From NCBI GenBank assembly GCA_015039315.1, contig WIDE01000088.1:62001-126000 (forward strand): a stretch of 64,000 nucleotides of DNA. Direction: 5' to 3'. Under the pieces are notes generated by a model. That model was not told where the DNA came from. It ran no database searches and saw only the letters and a list, made by a program, of their open reading frames with translations. The stretch comes from Clavulina sp. PMI_390. Its lineage: Eukaryota > Basidiomycota > Agaricomycetes > Cantharellales > Hydnaceae. A program made the position numbers and the translations under genes. The first letter of the stretch is position 1. Each line of letters opens with the position of its first letter. Below, one piece after another: positions 14,329 to 26,186 of this stretch.

Positions 14329-16444
14329 TCAAAGCTTGGTGACCAGCAAAATCGCCGATACCAACACTTCCTTATCATCAGCAGTATCGCAAAAGAGTTG
14401 CATAGTGCCATCATGGAATTCAATTGCGAACGAGTGCGGAATGCTCTGTAACTCGTCGTGCTTTTCCGTGATGGCTCGCGCCTTGCCGTCAAGCGGCAGC
14501 AAATCGAGACGATTTGAGAGCGTCTGTTGAATCATTCGGAATGAGATCAGTATGACGAGCCGAAAAAAAGCTAGGAGATTTGCACGAACGTCGGATGATT
14601 TGTAGAAGGCCATTCCTTGTGAGGACAGCTCAAAGTACCTCCTTCGCCAATACTATCGGATGAGTTTTGTCAGCAAATCACTATACATCATCAGGAATGA
14701 AGGGCGAGGCAAGCGCGCACGTACCAGACTGTCATGAGCCTGGGTGGTAACATTTCCTGAATCAAGCCTGTCAGCGTATGCGTCACCATCACACGAAGAG
14801 AATGGACCTCACCAGTGAGTATAATTGAACCACCTCCTCTGACATTTGTAAACTGCTGCTGGATTTCTCGCTTTGATGCAAGCGACGCTTCTTCCTCCTT
14901 TTGCTTCTCCAGCGCGAGTCGCTCCCTCTCTTCCTCCGCCTCTCTCTCCCGCTTGATTCTTGCCGCGACTTCCTCTCGCCTCCTCTGGGCCTCCATCGCC
15001 TTCTTCTGAGCAACTTCGTCTCGTCGCCTCTGTTCTTCAGCAGCCCGCTCCGCCGCAAGCTTGCGTGCATGTTCCTGCTCGATGGCCTTGCGTCGATCAT
15101 CCTCGTCCATCTCTGCGCGCATGGCATCCTCACGCTCCTGCTTGAGTCGCGCAGAGCGCTCCGCATCATACAATGCCTGCTGTTCCGCCTCAGCCTCGCG
15201 CTGCATCTCGAGGCGCGAGCGCTGGCGTTGCAACACTCGCCGCTCAGTCTCAAGCTCAATGGCCCATTTGGCGCGGGATTGTGCAGCTTGCTCCTGTGCG
15301 GCGGTGCGTGGTGTCGGGTAAGCTAATACTGTAGGGCTACTGGTAGGGCTGAGGTAGCTTGCGCTGCCGCTTGGTTGGCGAGAAGGTGGAAGAGGGACTT
15401 TGGTAGGGGTAACGACGCTTGTAGGTGTGCGGGGTCCAGTGATTGATGAACCATTTCCGGTCTTGGGAGGAATAACGATTGTGGGCTACCGAAACCAAAA
15501 CATGAGACCTCACACAGGAAAAATAGATGGATGACAGGCTGACCGTAGGCGGGAGATCGCGTGTTGGCGCACTAGAATTGCTGTGTAGCGAAATCTGGTC
15601 ACTGACCATCCGCTTCCGATTGCCATTTGGGCTGGTTGGAGGCGACGCAAGCTGTTGAGGAGAGCCACTAACTTGCCTCCCGTTTGTGTATTGGAGTGGT
15701 GGAAAGTTGGATGGGACGGTTTGTGACGGATTAGGTGAGGATGCCCCGTCTGCTGGTAGCTTCAGTTTGGCGCGAACGGCTTCTTCAGTGAGCATATCGG
15801 CCTTTGTAATAGTCCATGCGGCGTGGTGTGCCTAAGCCAATAAAATCAGCAAATTTGATGGGCCGAGGTAAATGCGAGGGAGCAATAACAGAGTCGCGCG
15901 TACCTTGAACAGCGACCCAACCGCTCGCGCATGCACCAAAGCTCGCGCTAGAAAGATATGCAGATGGTATTCAGTACACGGAATACGCCGTCAATAATGC
16001 ATAGATTCATCATCTCCCAACGCACCTCGGCGAACGCCACTGATGTCTTCCGGCACGAACGAGATCAAGATGAAGCTCCTGTCCTCGCGCACGAGGGCAA
16101 AGAACACGTCCCCTTGAAGCTTTGGCCTCAACTCGCCAATACCGCCTTCACCGCTTGCATACAGGGACAGTTTATCTCGCGACTATTTGCCCGCACCGGC
16201 CCGAAAACGCGTGAATGGAAGGTCAGACGGTTCATGCATTGACGACCGTATTGTGCAGGACCAACATACCTGACCATAACTCAGGAGCAGCCTGCAGGAG
16301 AAGGTTCAGTCATGAGCCATGCGTTCCACTATTGAGAGGGAGCTATCCGAGAACCGAGCGCACGCACCAGTTGGTCGGAGAAGTGAAGGATGTGATGTCC
16401 TTGTATTTTTCGACGATATTAGGATCACTAAGATCAGCAGACAT
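14329..16444 (-). CDS. ADF-H / coiled-coil / PH-domain actin-binding protein
   Basis: Nine exons: complement(join(14329..14523,14590..14652,14725..14756,14813..15485,15544..15831,15904..15947,16026..16182,16270..16291,16368..16444)), 516 residues, all in frame. Residues 1-135 form an ADF-homology domain of the coactosin/Abp1 kind: MSADLSDPNIVEKY start, GELRPKLQGDVFFALVRED core, then VHARAVGSLFK and AHHAAWTITKADMLTEE. Residues about 150-290 are Pro/Ser/Thr-rich. Residues about 290-400 are a long charged coiled coil (many Glu-Arg-Arg heptads). The C-terminus is a PH domain: GGGSIILTGNVTTQ, then LYWRRRYFELSSQGM and HSFAIEFHDGTMQLF. It should link actin filaments to phosphoinositide membranes; this is inferred from the domains. 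The last residues are uncertain: a 40-nt intron (donor GTATCG) could extend the protein to a stop at 14250. Confidence 0.85.
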
Positions 16445-16703
16445 AATGGATGCAGATATTGGGTATAATCAAATGAGTGGGGTATTGGAGGCCGTTCAGA
16501 CGTAGCTAACGGCGAAGAAGGTCCAGGTAAGGTACAGGGAAGAAGCCCAAGGTGGTCAGGCTAACACGATTTGGGTCGAGGACTTGCGACCAAACATCGC
16601 TGCCAATGTGAATTGAGCGCTTAGGGAACACAAATCTGGGAAAAAGGAGAGTGGAGGGAACGAGCCTGAAATATGGAAAGATTACAATAGATGTATATAC
16701 GTG

Positions 16704-19700
16704 CTATAGCCTGTCGCGGTATCGAGCAAGCTCCTCGTCCACCAGTGCCCCGCGGTATTCAATATTCGCTGTGAACAAGCGTGTAACATCACGCTAGTAC
16801 CCCGCAAACCAAAAGGCAATGCAATCAGCCATCAGCAACCGGTCTACATACCGACGAAACGGAGGCTCCTCGTTCTCGAGGAGTTTTTCCCTCGCAAATC
16901 GACAAATGAAAGAAAATCAGATGGGGACATACCCGAGTCATCATGCCTGTCAGCGTTCCCATGGACGTGAACAACACGAACGGTAAATTTAGGCTCTGAA
17001 ACATCCTCACGACAACTTCAAGCGGAGTCTCCTGCCGCAGCCGCATCGAGTTGTTGCTTAAGCAATTAGATAAGTCGATTGTTTCTTGATGTGTCCGCGA
17101 GCCGGAAGGAACGAAGGTGCAAAGGGTGATGTCGCCGTCTACTCGTCTCCCATCCACAGTCGTGTTAGATAGTATAGGATCTATGGGTGAGGAAGCACAA
17201 ATCTTGTGAGTTACAGTATAGAGACCGATGTCCACATGCTTTGCCTCACCGATGGCATTCCTTATTGCCTCCCGCGTGGCATATCCTAGGAGCAACCCGT
17301 CAACAGTAACGGGAAATCCGTGCACTTCGTTTTGTGAAACAAGATAGTCTGCATATTTCGAGATAAAAAGTATAGAAATATTAGGTCTAGTAACCTATTT
17401 GTGGGGCATGACGTACCTAATTGACGCAACGTCGAACTCTTGCCATCAATAACCTTGATTTCGGAAAGTGGGGTCATGTGGTCCTCTGCTCGATCTCCCT
17501 TGTCACGGTAGTCGCTTGCCGGCATGAATGGGTAGTCGTGCTATAGAATAATCGCACTCAGCTCCTGGTCAATAATGGGTCATAGAGTTCAACTGACCAA
17601 AGAAATCCAAGCGGCATATATTCCCTCAGGGTACATGGACTCGGCCACCCATTTGGATGACATCACAGCAATCATGATAGGCAGCTAGGAAGTCATCAGA
17701 TGGAATGAATGAAACTGCCACTTCGTGAGAGACATACCACATGTGATAACGCGCCCGTAAGCTTTTATCCTGCAAGTTAGTTGGAAAGAACCACAATAGA
17801 ATGAAAAGTACGAACCTCGAAAAGAATCACAACGATAGAAACTAGAAGGGAAATGGTTCATAAGGTTTTGTCAATCAGTAAGTGGAAGGGTACTCACTAG
17901 TCATCCTTGTTACGCCTCCCAGCATCGCTGCTGCGCCAATCACCGCATAAAACCCAGGTGAGATACAATCTCCATCCGCAGGGCAGCTTGTGAACAGATA
18001 TCCTGTTGGGTGCGAGCGATGAAGACCTTGCAACAATATTCCTAGGGCACGGCCAATTGAGGCCCCTACGGCGAGGGATGGAAGAAAGACACCAGCTGGT
18101 ACTTTGACACCAAATGTCCAAGCTGTGAGAGCCAGTTTGAGCATGGCCGTAACGATAAGAGTGAACGCGGTAGACCAAGGAGTGTTAGAGCTAGACATGC
18201 GGCAAGAAATGTTAGCAGGGGCAAGAGAGAAGAATGCACTGATACGAACTTGCAAAGCCCAAAGTATTGCACGCTTGGGTCACAATCTTTGAACAGATTT
18301 GCTACAAGGTCAGATGTTTGAACCCTGGATGATCGGCATGTTAGCATCGCCATACTCTCCAAGTTTTTCAGCTTGCTCACTTCATGAATGGTATCTAAAG
18401 ATTGATAAGAGCATCCTTTGGCTGTGAGATTATGCGAGGGGACACAAGCAGCTGTGGTACATACCAAGAAACTGATGATCGCGGTAACTGCTGAAACCAC
18501 AATTACTTCGCTGACAGGCCACTGCCTCAGAGGACTTCGTTCGCGATATACAGCAATCCGGATGTTTGCTTGGATGAACAGCGAGCCGAGCACACCACCA
18601 ATAGCCCCAAGGATGAGGAATGGCATCTACCACTTTGCGTCAAGCACCGCTCACGTTGAGACTTAGCTTGTGCTCACCAGTTCAAAGGCTAGCCAAGCGT
18701 TCGAACTAGCGGTGATCTAGTGAGCAAATAAATTTAGCCCCTAGCTATCACCCATGGTGGACAAATTAAGACTTACTTGGAATAGCACAAGTTTCCCAGT
18801 TCCGAATGGGTCCATATACTGAAGAGAAACTAATATACAAATGGACATCAGGGATCCTATTACTCCCAGAACCGAGAGGCTACCAACCAGAAGCAATAAC
18901 CGATGTGACGAATGCGGTCCAGATGAGGGTATCATTTGAGAATAGGTCGAGCTCTTCCAGGCCAAAGAGGACCCCTCCCAGAGGGCTCCCGAACGCCACT
19001 GAAACACCCGCCGCAGCTGCGGCAGATAATACAAGGCGCTTGCGAACTTTGGCGAAACAATCGTCAGAGGTGGGTCAATTTATGACTATATCAACGAATG
19101 GGCCTCACTCTCGTTATTCCGGAAGGAGGGGAAGAGTCGAGCGGCAAGAAGGGCTAGGCAACTGCTGACATGCACCATTGGGCCTTCTTTGCCTAGAGAG
19201 AGACCAGAGGCTACTGAAAGAGCTAGACCGAGCCCCTTGATTAGGAGGGTCCATGGGCCCAGAAACGCGTCCAGCACGTAGCCATTCAGGATCTAATACA
19301 GAAAAGAAGCAGTGAGGGCTAGCTCCATACTTTCAGTGACATCACTGACCGCTTTAATCTCTGGAATACCGGTGTGAAATGCACTGTCACCCTACAAGTC
19401 AGTCCTATGATTTTCAGAAGGGGCGAAAGGTGGACAGACTAGGGTGCGTATGTGTACACAAGGACCGCGGCAGCGGCACCATAAGCGATCTGGAACATCT
19501 TTCAGTTGTTTCTCCATAGGATGAACGGTTTAGTTGGTTTGACTTACTGCCAGGATGATATAGGCAATAGCTTGGAGGAGAGAACCCCCAGCGATAGATC
19601 GAATACCAAACCACTGACTCCATGTACGCCACTCGGTGCATATTTCTCCGGCTACAATATAAAGCGTCAGGCGTGTAAGTACTTAAGTGGGGTTCGCACG

Positions 19701-20333
19701 TACGATCGAGCCCACTGCAACACGATAATTCCGTGAATGTAATCCCAGATACGCAGCGCCCGCTGCGCAAGTCGTTCAACCTATGTGGAGCGGGACGTCA
19801 GGGCTGCTCCAGAGGATCTGGCGGACGCGCTTGCGTACCAATGAATTAAAATATCTAACCACCCGCCGACTACACCCACTCCGACGCCTGAAATTAATGC
19901 TTGTCATTTGGTGCATGCGGTGGATGAATCGGATATGGCACTGACCTGTTACAGCCACAATAACGAATATCTGGAACGCCTCGGCCAGAGTCACAGATAA
20001 GCGAGCTGCACCTCTAAGATTCCGATTTTTGTGCTTTCGTGCATTCTCCATCGCGTGCTCCTGAAGCCAGTCTTCATAAGGTAGAAGTCATTAACGAGAG
20101 GCAAGTTCGGAAGCCGAGACAAGCGATGAAGCACCTATAGTATCTCCTTGCTTGTAGTGTTTCGAATGAAGTGGGGTCTCTGCCTCTGCCTCCGCAAGCA
20201 GTCCATCCTCTACTGTGGCCTCAAGCTCGACATCACGCTGTACAGGGGTTTTGGAGGACCTGGGTACTTCTTCCCATGATGCTGAATTATCCCAATCCTC
20301 AGAGAACGCGGTCATATGGTTTGTGCGGGACAT
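16704..20333 (-). CDS. CLC-family chloride channel/transporter
   Basis: A gene of many short exons; I give the span only. It starts MSRTNHMTAFSEDWDNSASW and ends ARYRDRL before the stop at 16704. CLC proteins carry chloride across plasma or endomembranes. The three anion-filter motifs are present: TGIPEIKAV near 19345-19370, GKEGPMVH near 19170-19195 and GVFLPSLAVGAS near 18055-18090. The usual Gly-Ser-Gly-Ile-Pro is His-Thr-Gly-Ile-Pro here, so the selectivity Ser is replaced by Thr. Further membrane segments and AVIGAAAMLGGVTRMT (near 17905-17950) agree with the family. The C-terminal part (about 16704-17530) is the CBS-domain region, including GYATREAIRNAI. The gene is divergent from KEI1 with 144 bp between starts. 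Which subfamily (Gef1-like or vacuolar) cannot be settled here. Confidence 0.9.
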
Positions 20334-20477
20334 GGTGCATCCAAGTGGGGACCAACTGGACTGTTGTCGTCGAAGCCGTCGTGTCCGCGTGGCTTGTTGA
20401 CGTCACAAACAACTCCCTCGTTTTCGTTGACTTTTGCCTCTTGAGAACCCCCCAAACGGCGGGCGGACAAGCTGGAA
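20334..20477. promoter_or_regulatory. Divergent promoter of CLC and KEI1
   Basis: Only 144 bp separates the two start codons, so both transcripts must start within this stretch or overlap it. It contains tgacgtca near 20399-20406, a perfect CRE/ATF-type palindrome that could be bound by a bZIP factor. That role is inference. Confidence 0.5.
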
Positions 20478-21714
20478 ATGGTTATGCGTCTCAGGTTACG
20501 GCCAGAATGGCGGCCTCGGCCTCTGGCATCGGTTCTGGGCTTTATGGACCTCAAAACCGGCAAGCGTCACCCCTTCTCTGCCTGCGGAGTGGCCAAGCTG
20601 ATGAATTTCCAACTATACTACTATACTAGGGGTCACACTGGTTACCATGTTTGCAGTAAGGATAAGCATCCATTCACGCGACTATAACGTACGGACTTAT
20701 CGAAATTATCACTACAGTTATTCAATAAAGTGGCTGGTGTCTATGGATTAATTGCTATCTTCAATGGTGGTTCACTCGCTCAAGTCAGCATGTATGCGTA
20801 CTCGGTAGCTGCGTTGGCCGTGTTTGCCTGGGGTTTGAAGGTCTCCACAGATGTGCGTCACTTCGTTGCAATGCCGTTGGCTTACCCTAACCGCCTCTTC
20901 CCAACCGTGTATAGGAGGATCCCAAGAGGACTCTCTATTTCGCACACCTGTTTGTTGCCGATCATCTCTTAAACACCATTTGGACCGGGTTCTTTGCTGT
21001 AGTGTGGTGGGTCTACAACCCTCATGACGGCAAGCGCATCGCAAATTCTGCTGCGCAGGAGCAGATGATCAGCGCTGGTGGAGGCAAGGCAATGACGGAC
21101 GATGAACGTCGCGTCGCTGCACAGCTCATCTGGAACAAGGAGAAAGGCACTGCAGCCATGTTCCTGGCCATTGGTTGGCTAGCGAAGGTACCTTATTTCC
21201 TTGTAAATTCTTTTCTGATCGTCTAACCCCGCGCTCCCAGGTCTACTTTGCCCTGTTAATCTACTCATATGCTATCCATCTCCGCAAAGGCACCTATCGT
21301 AGCCTTCCACTCTCCAAAGCTCGCGACGACCCCACATCATTCCAGTCAACCTCCGCTCTGGCACCCCCTGGCACGGCCAACGAGTACGAGCTCGATGAAG
21401 AGCGAGGCTTTCCATCTCCTTCCCCGGCCCCCTTCAACAGTAAGCAACGGCCGAATGGCACATCTGGACCCAGCGCATCTGGGAATGGAAGAAATCAGAA
21501 CCACACATCAGCTTCGGCGCGAATATTGCGTGACCTCGAGGCACCAATCGAGTCGGTCCTTTGGGACGAAGACGATGAGGAGATGAGGAACGAAGGCGGG
21601 AGCCGGTTGGCTCCGCCCAGGGCGACGAGCTCGGCTACAAGTGACGCAGAGAGTGAGAGAGGAGATATATCTGGGGCAGGTGCAACCTCCAGCAGAACAA
21701 GAGCATCTTCATAG
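20478..21714 (+). CDS. KEI1: Inositol phosphorylceramide synthase regulatory subunit KEI1
   Basis: Structure join(20478..20559,20630..20655,20718..20852,20915..21187,21241..21714), 329 residues. KEI1 is the Golgi subunit of inositol phosphorylceramide synthase, needed with Aur1 for fungal sphingolipid synthesis. The N-terminus reads LRPEWRPRPLASVLGFMDL, followed by a membrane segment running across exons 2-3 (NKVAGVYGLIA), then DPKRTLYFAHLFVADH, WWVYNPHDGKR and a final membrane segment (VYFALLIYSYAIHLRKGTYR). The tail from about residue 190 is polar and low-complexity. ATG at 20484 is an equally good start and gives the more typical MRL. The first intron begins with GC rather than GT (GCAAGC at 20560). 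The gene converges on the F-box gene with 95 bp between stops. Confidence 0.92.
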
Positions 21715-21809
21715 TGTTCATTCATTTATTTACAGAGCAGCGAATCTTGTTTCTTCATACAATCGTTACCGTAATTCTGATCCATTGCTAAATAATGCCC
21801 AGATCGCCC

Positions 21810-23450
21810 TCAGATCCACCTTCGCTCTGGTTCCGCATCAATGACAACATCCCATGCGAACTGTCCCAGCTCAAGGACTGCGTCATCATCTAGCTTTGAA
21901 AGAGAGATGCGGTCAAGGGGTTTCTCAACGTCAGAACCCATCACTACAGTCCTCTCTCCTAACATCTCAGCTAGTGGGTCCCCAATCGTGGCGAACAGGA
22001 TATCCCCGTTATCGGTTGGATTTCCAAGCTCTAAATAGCTACCAGGGGGTGACGATGTGTCGTATTCGGAGACGAAGTAGGAGAAAGCCAGATCGCGGAG
22101 GTTGGGGACGATCTCTGAGCCGTAGTCTTCAAGAGCAGTGACGAACATTTCGGCAATTCGTACGTCGAGATCAACCGCGAGCCGTTCGAGTTGAGGGTTT
22201 CTGACAAGCTAGGGAGTAGGTTAGCAAACGCAAGCAATGAAATGCGAGTAACTTACAATATCCCCCACGGCGTCGGGAACTTCGGCCGCCCACTCAGCAG
22301 GCCACCGAAAACCTTTTTTCCTGAAGAATGAAAGGGGTGCCCCATCCCCGATGTATCTCGAACAGAAAAGACCCAAATGGCGAATGCTGCCTCCTTTGAA
22401 GTTACTGAGTGCGTAAAGGACATCTCCAGGCAGGAGCTTCGATAGTACGAGGGTATGGAGACTGGAAGGGAGTGTTATATCAGGTGGAGCAGCACCTGAT
22501 GCTCCTGCACCGTACCCATCCTCCTCGCTAACTTCGGAAGAAGAGAAGCCCCCCAACACACGGAGCTCCTCAAGATTTGGACAGCATATCACTATGTAGC
22601 TGATTAAGACCAATGGGGTGCGGACGTTGATGCGGAGATCCCGAAGCTCGTGTGGAAGTATGAATAACAACGGCCGCGGAAGCGTTCCAAGAGAGAGCTT
22701 GCTGATGTTGGGCAGCAGCTCGGTCAATGTGAGCGAATCGCTTGCAAGATTCCACCCTTGTGCTAGGGGCGGAGGAGAATAGTCAAGATGTTTGAGATGC
22801 ATGATTTTGGGCACTATTTGAGTGAATATTCCCCAGAGGGCGGAGGTTGGTGGACCTCCTAGATGAAATGCGGCAACCCGACCAAGGACGGGCTCAAATG
22901 TGGGGCTCAGGATCCAGTGAAGCCCATCCCATCTATGCCTTTCCTTAATCTTCATGAAAATCTCGACTGGGCGATGCTTCGACCTATCAGCCTGTAGCCT
23001 TGCCTGCACTTCTGGCCAAGTAGCTTCAAATGTGGTCCACAGTTCAGAGCAATCAAGGGCAACAGCTCGCCAGCTCCGGCATACTTGGCTAACGTTTCTT
23101 GCATGTTTTGGGAGGACGAGGGGATTGGAAGGAATGGCAAAGCATAACACGCTTGCGAGGATCGTAGGAGTGAGTGTATGAATAGGGACAAATGCGGAGG
23201 ATATTCGGGAGATCTTTTGATCAGCTTCAGCAACCAACCGACGCATCCGCGTCACAAGAAGTGGAATTTTTTGGGAGCAGTCAGTGAGCAACGTCATGTC
23301 TTGGCGCGCTCGCGGCGTCTCGATCAGCTCTTGCCTCGAGCGCATTGACTGGAATTGAAAGAGTTGGTGAGGTATTTGGATGCTATCGATGGCCGAAACC
23401 AGTCCATCGACGAGTTTCTCGAGTTCCTCGACCGAAATTGGTGCCGACAT
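21810..23450 (-). CDS. F-box-like protein with leucine-rich C-terminal part
   Basis: Structure complement(join(21810..22208,22257..23450)), 530 residues. After an N-terminal helical stretch (EELEKLVDGLVSAIDSIQIP and a following coiled region), residues about 95-150 resemble the F-box-like domains common in Agaricomycetes: IHTLTPTILASVLCF, then VSQVCRSWRAVALDCSELW. The remaining 380 residues have irregular leucine-rich repeats (ELLPNISKLSLGTLP, HELRDLRINV, NLEELRVLGG, SLHTLVLSKL). Such proteins usually present substrates to an SCF ubiquitin ligase. This family is expanded in Agaricomycetes, and no specific target can be inferred. Class confidence is good; the ubiquitin role is by family analogy. 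Confidence 0.8.
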
Positions 23451-24536
23451 GGTGATTTAGGTTACAGTGGACAGCCTTCAGTTGATTTCCAATCCCGATG
23501 TAAATAAGTGCCGACAGAGAAAGCTCCGTCGAGAAAGGGGCGATTGCAGCAGCTCAAAGCCGAAACCTCAGTGAGTAATGAGTTTCAAGCACATTGGAGC
23601 AGTGGTGCAACAGCAAACCCAGCGGAGAAAATCGAAAATTGTGGTTTGGATGTGCTGGAACCTCCATTCATGGGACGAGGCACCCTGTTAAGTGAAATAC
23701 CACCCGTCCGTTTACATGGGGCTCGGTGTATTTTGAGCTCCGTGATCGTAATATCGCAAAGCACATTGGTGACACTCCCTATGCGAGTTCCGGCGTGTTG
23801 GTTTATAGACAAATTGTACTCAAACTGAGCATGTAGTCTTCAAAGGGACGAAGTAAGGGGTGAAAACAAATTGCATTTGGTCCATTCGCCGAATACGACT
23901 GCCTGGTTGCACGTTGGTGAAGGGTACGAGACGTTTCGAAGGTGGGCGATGACTGTAACTGCCCTGGTTGAGAGAAGTAGCAGAAATGTCCGTGAGGAGT
24001 TATTTCGATCAAGAAATGCCGTATTCCGTATTAGCAGTGTGGGGGATACGAAGTGGACAATGGAACGGAGAGGCAAAATGCCGGAAAAATGACTGCTTGT
24101 TGGTATTTGGTGCAACGATAAATGCAAACAGAAACCGTCTTGCCAACTTTTGCTGGTCCCTTTCCTGGCTGCCCAATCATTGATAGGTCCAGGCTGATCG
24201 CATATTCATTTAAACTTGTGGCTGCTATGGCTCAAGTCCAACCTAGCGTTGTCCATGTGCTTGCTACCAGCGTGGTTGGGCAACTTTGATGCGAGTTACG
24301 TTCTGTGACTTGTTCGAGTGATGGCTTGGCATCTTTCAATCGCAAAGTAACCCCTGTAACATACTGTCTAGTAAGGGTATCAATCGTGTCAATCCTTTCC
24401 GCGCCTTGGCTATCGTTATGGATGATGATTTATGAACAACGAAGATCACCAAACCACCGCCTCGTTTAGCGTGCCACCCATACAGAAAACTTTGATCATG
24501 ATGTTTACCAACAAGAAAAGACTATGGCCTTTTCGT
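23451..24536. other. Intergenic region, left edge of the accessory island
   Basis: No gene recognised. Short plus-strand open frames at 23508-23828 and 23871-24092 show no signal, domain or splice pattern. Confidence 0.5.
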
Positions 24537-24620
24537 AATATATAAGGTCCACTGCCCAGCTTTGGAGGTTTCCTCAGAGCTGGCTCTCTTTTACGCGCTT
24601 CGTTCATTCTAGCCTCCATC
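24537..24620 (+). promoter_or_regulatory. TATA box and conserved leader of ART-like gene A
   Basis: TATATAAGG lies about 130 bp before the start codon, followed by CAGAGCTGGCTCTC. The same pair (TATAAAA, then CAGAGCTGGCTCTC) occurs at the same spacing before the paralogue at 27139, so the promoter was duplicated with the gene and has been kept. Confidence 0.6.
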
Positions 24621-24670
24621 GTTTCCTAACTTGTCATCAAAGCTGCCGGTTATCAGCACTACCCACTAAG

Positions 24671-26186
24671 ATGCATCTGAATCTCGCCCCTCTCATTTTG
24701 GCTCTCTCATTTTCCACTGTTTTCGCAATTCCCGTCGACCCGTAAGTCTATATCCTTCTTTATCTCCCAAAATTCGACCTAACCTAACGTTTCACCAGGC
24801 CGTCAGAGGTAAGAGAAATTGAATCAAGCTCTATATATCTTCTAAGTAGCTCGATCTAGGCGGATATCCTTGACCGTCGACTGTTCAGCTCCAAAGCACC
24901 CACTGTTGCGGCAAAGCCTGTAATCGCAGCGAAACCTCCCAAAGTGGTCGCTTCGAAGCCCGCAGCTCCCGCTAAACCACCTGTAGTGGCGCCTGCTAAA
25001 GCTCCTGTAGCACCCGCAAAGCCTCCAGCTGCGACCAAGCCGGCTGCACCACCCAAAGCGCCAGTTGCCTCTACTACCAAGGCCGCTGCCCCAGTCAAGT
25101 CGACTTCTCGGGCTCCTACATCCTCATCTAGCACTAGTACTGCCTCAGCGGTGAGCTATATACCCTCTCGCCATGTCGATTGTCATGAATTTACTCATGG
25201 AGTCACGATGCAGTGCCCGAAGCTTCCGAAAAGCACCGTCCTTCCGAGAGCTCCTTCCGTACGTGACGAGCTTGAAAACTTGGTGAAGCGTCATCTTGAC
25301 GAACATGACCTAAGCAAGCGTCTTACTGCCGGCAATGAATTCATTGGGTGGCATGGCACCAACTCGGTGAGAGTCATTGTCAGTTATGCAGTAGTCTCGT
25401 CTCACACTCCAGATAGGATACCGCAGCCCTCTGGGAGAAAACAGGCTCAGTGGTCAAGCCAGTTAGGGATGACGGGTCCGTCGCAGGCACATCCGGTCTA
25501 GATGCTGAATTGGGTCCCGGTCTGTACATCTCGGACACCCTTTCTGTGTCAGTATAGTCCATTCCCCGCTCGCTTCGATGTCATTCTGATACTTCATGCA
25601 TTCAGGGCTGAGGCTGCAGCCACAATCAATGCAAAGACGAACGCTGCATCCGGCGCAACGGCAAAAGCTTGTGCAATCTTCGCTAAATCATCCGTGAATT
25701 GGCGTGGCACGGTCGTCAAGGTTTGCTGAATTCAGCCCTATTATCTAATGCGCTGAATCTCACATTCCTCTCCGTTCTCCAGGCTCAAATTCCGGAATCG
25801 ATTCGCGGCAATGGGGCACAGTTCGAGACCATGCGTCAGCGCTACCTCCCTCTGCTTGGCCGACCTGGCGGCGCAGCTTCTCCAAGGCTTGGGCCACTTT
25901 CTGCAACTAAGAATCAGATGTTAATTCCAGAAGTCCTGAACCCAGGTTTGGAGGCGCAATGCTTTGACGTCGTAAACCTTGTAGCCCAAAACGTCCCCGC
26001 ATCAATCCCAACGGTACGCTTAGGACTAATGTCTTCTCGATCGGGATGTAGTCTTGCGCCATCTAACTTGTTGCGTCAAAATAGATTAGTTATACATCCG
26101 CTAGCATCCTATCTAGCTGGCTTATCAACAAGAATGACGAACAGCTTGCGACCGCTGTCAAGGCTTCCGTGCTGAAGAAGTGTTGA
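24671..26186 (+). CDS. Secreted ADP-ribosyltransferase-like protein, copy A
   Basis: Eight exons: join(24671..24741,24799..24808,24860..25150,25214..25366,25417..25547,25606..25720,25783..26013,26085..26186), 367 residues. A signal peptide (MHLNLAPLILALSFSTVFA) is followed by a short propeptide with a dibasic site (DILDRRLF). Exon 3 adds a Pro/Ala/Lys-rich linker of about 75 residues that copy B lacks. The globular part has NEFIGWHGTNS, GPGLYISDTLSVAE, AKACAIFAKSS and NQMLIPEVLNPGLEAQCFD. His-Gly-Thr followed some 50 residues later by Gly-Leu-Tyr and a Ser-Asp/Ala-Glu helix is the layout of the H-Y-E class of ADP-ribosyltransferase folds (PARP, diphtheria-toxin type); the Glu of LIPE is a candidate third residue. 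Family membership is inference; I know no named homologue. Cys pairs suggest disulphides. The 10-nt second exon is notable. Confidence 0.75.
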
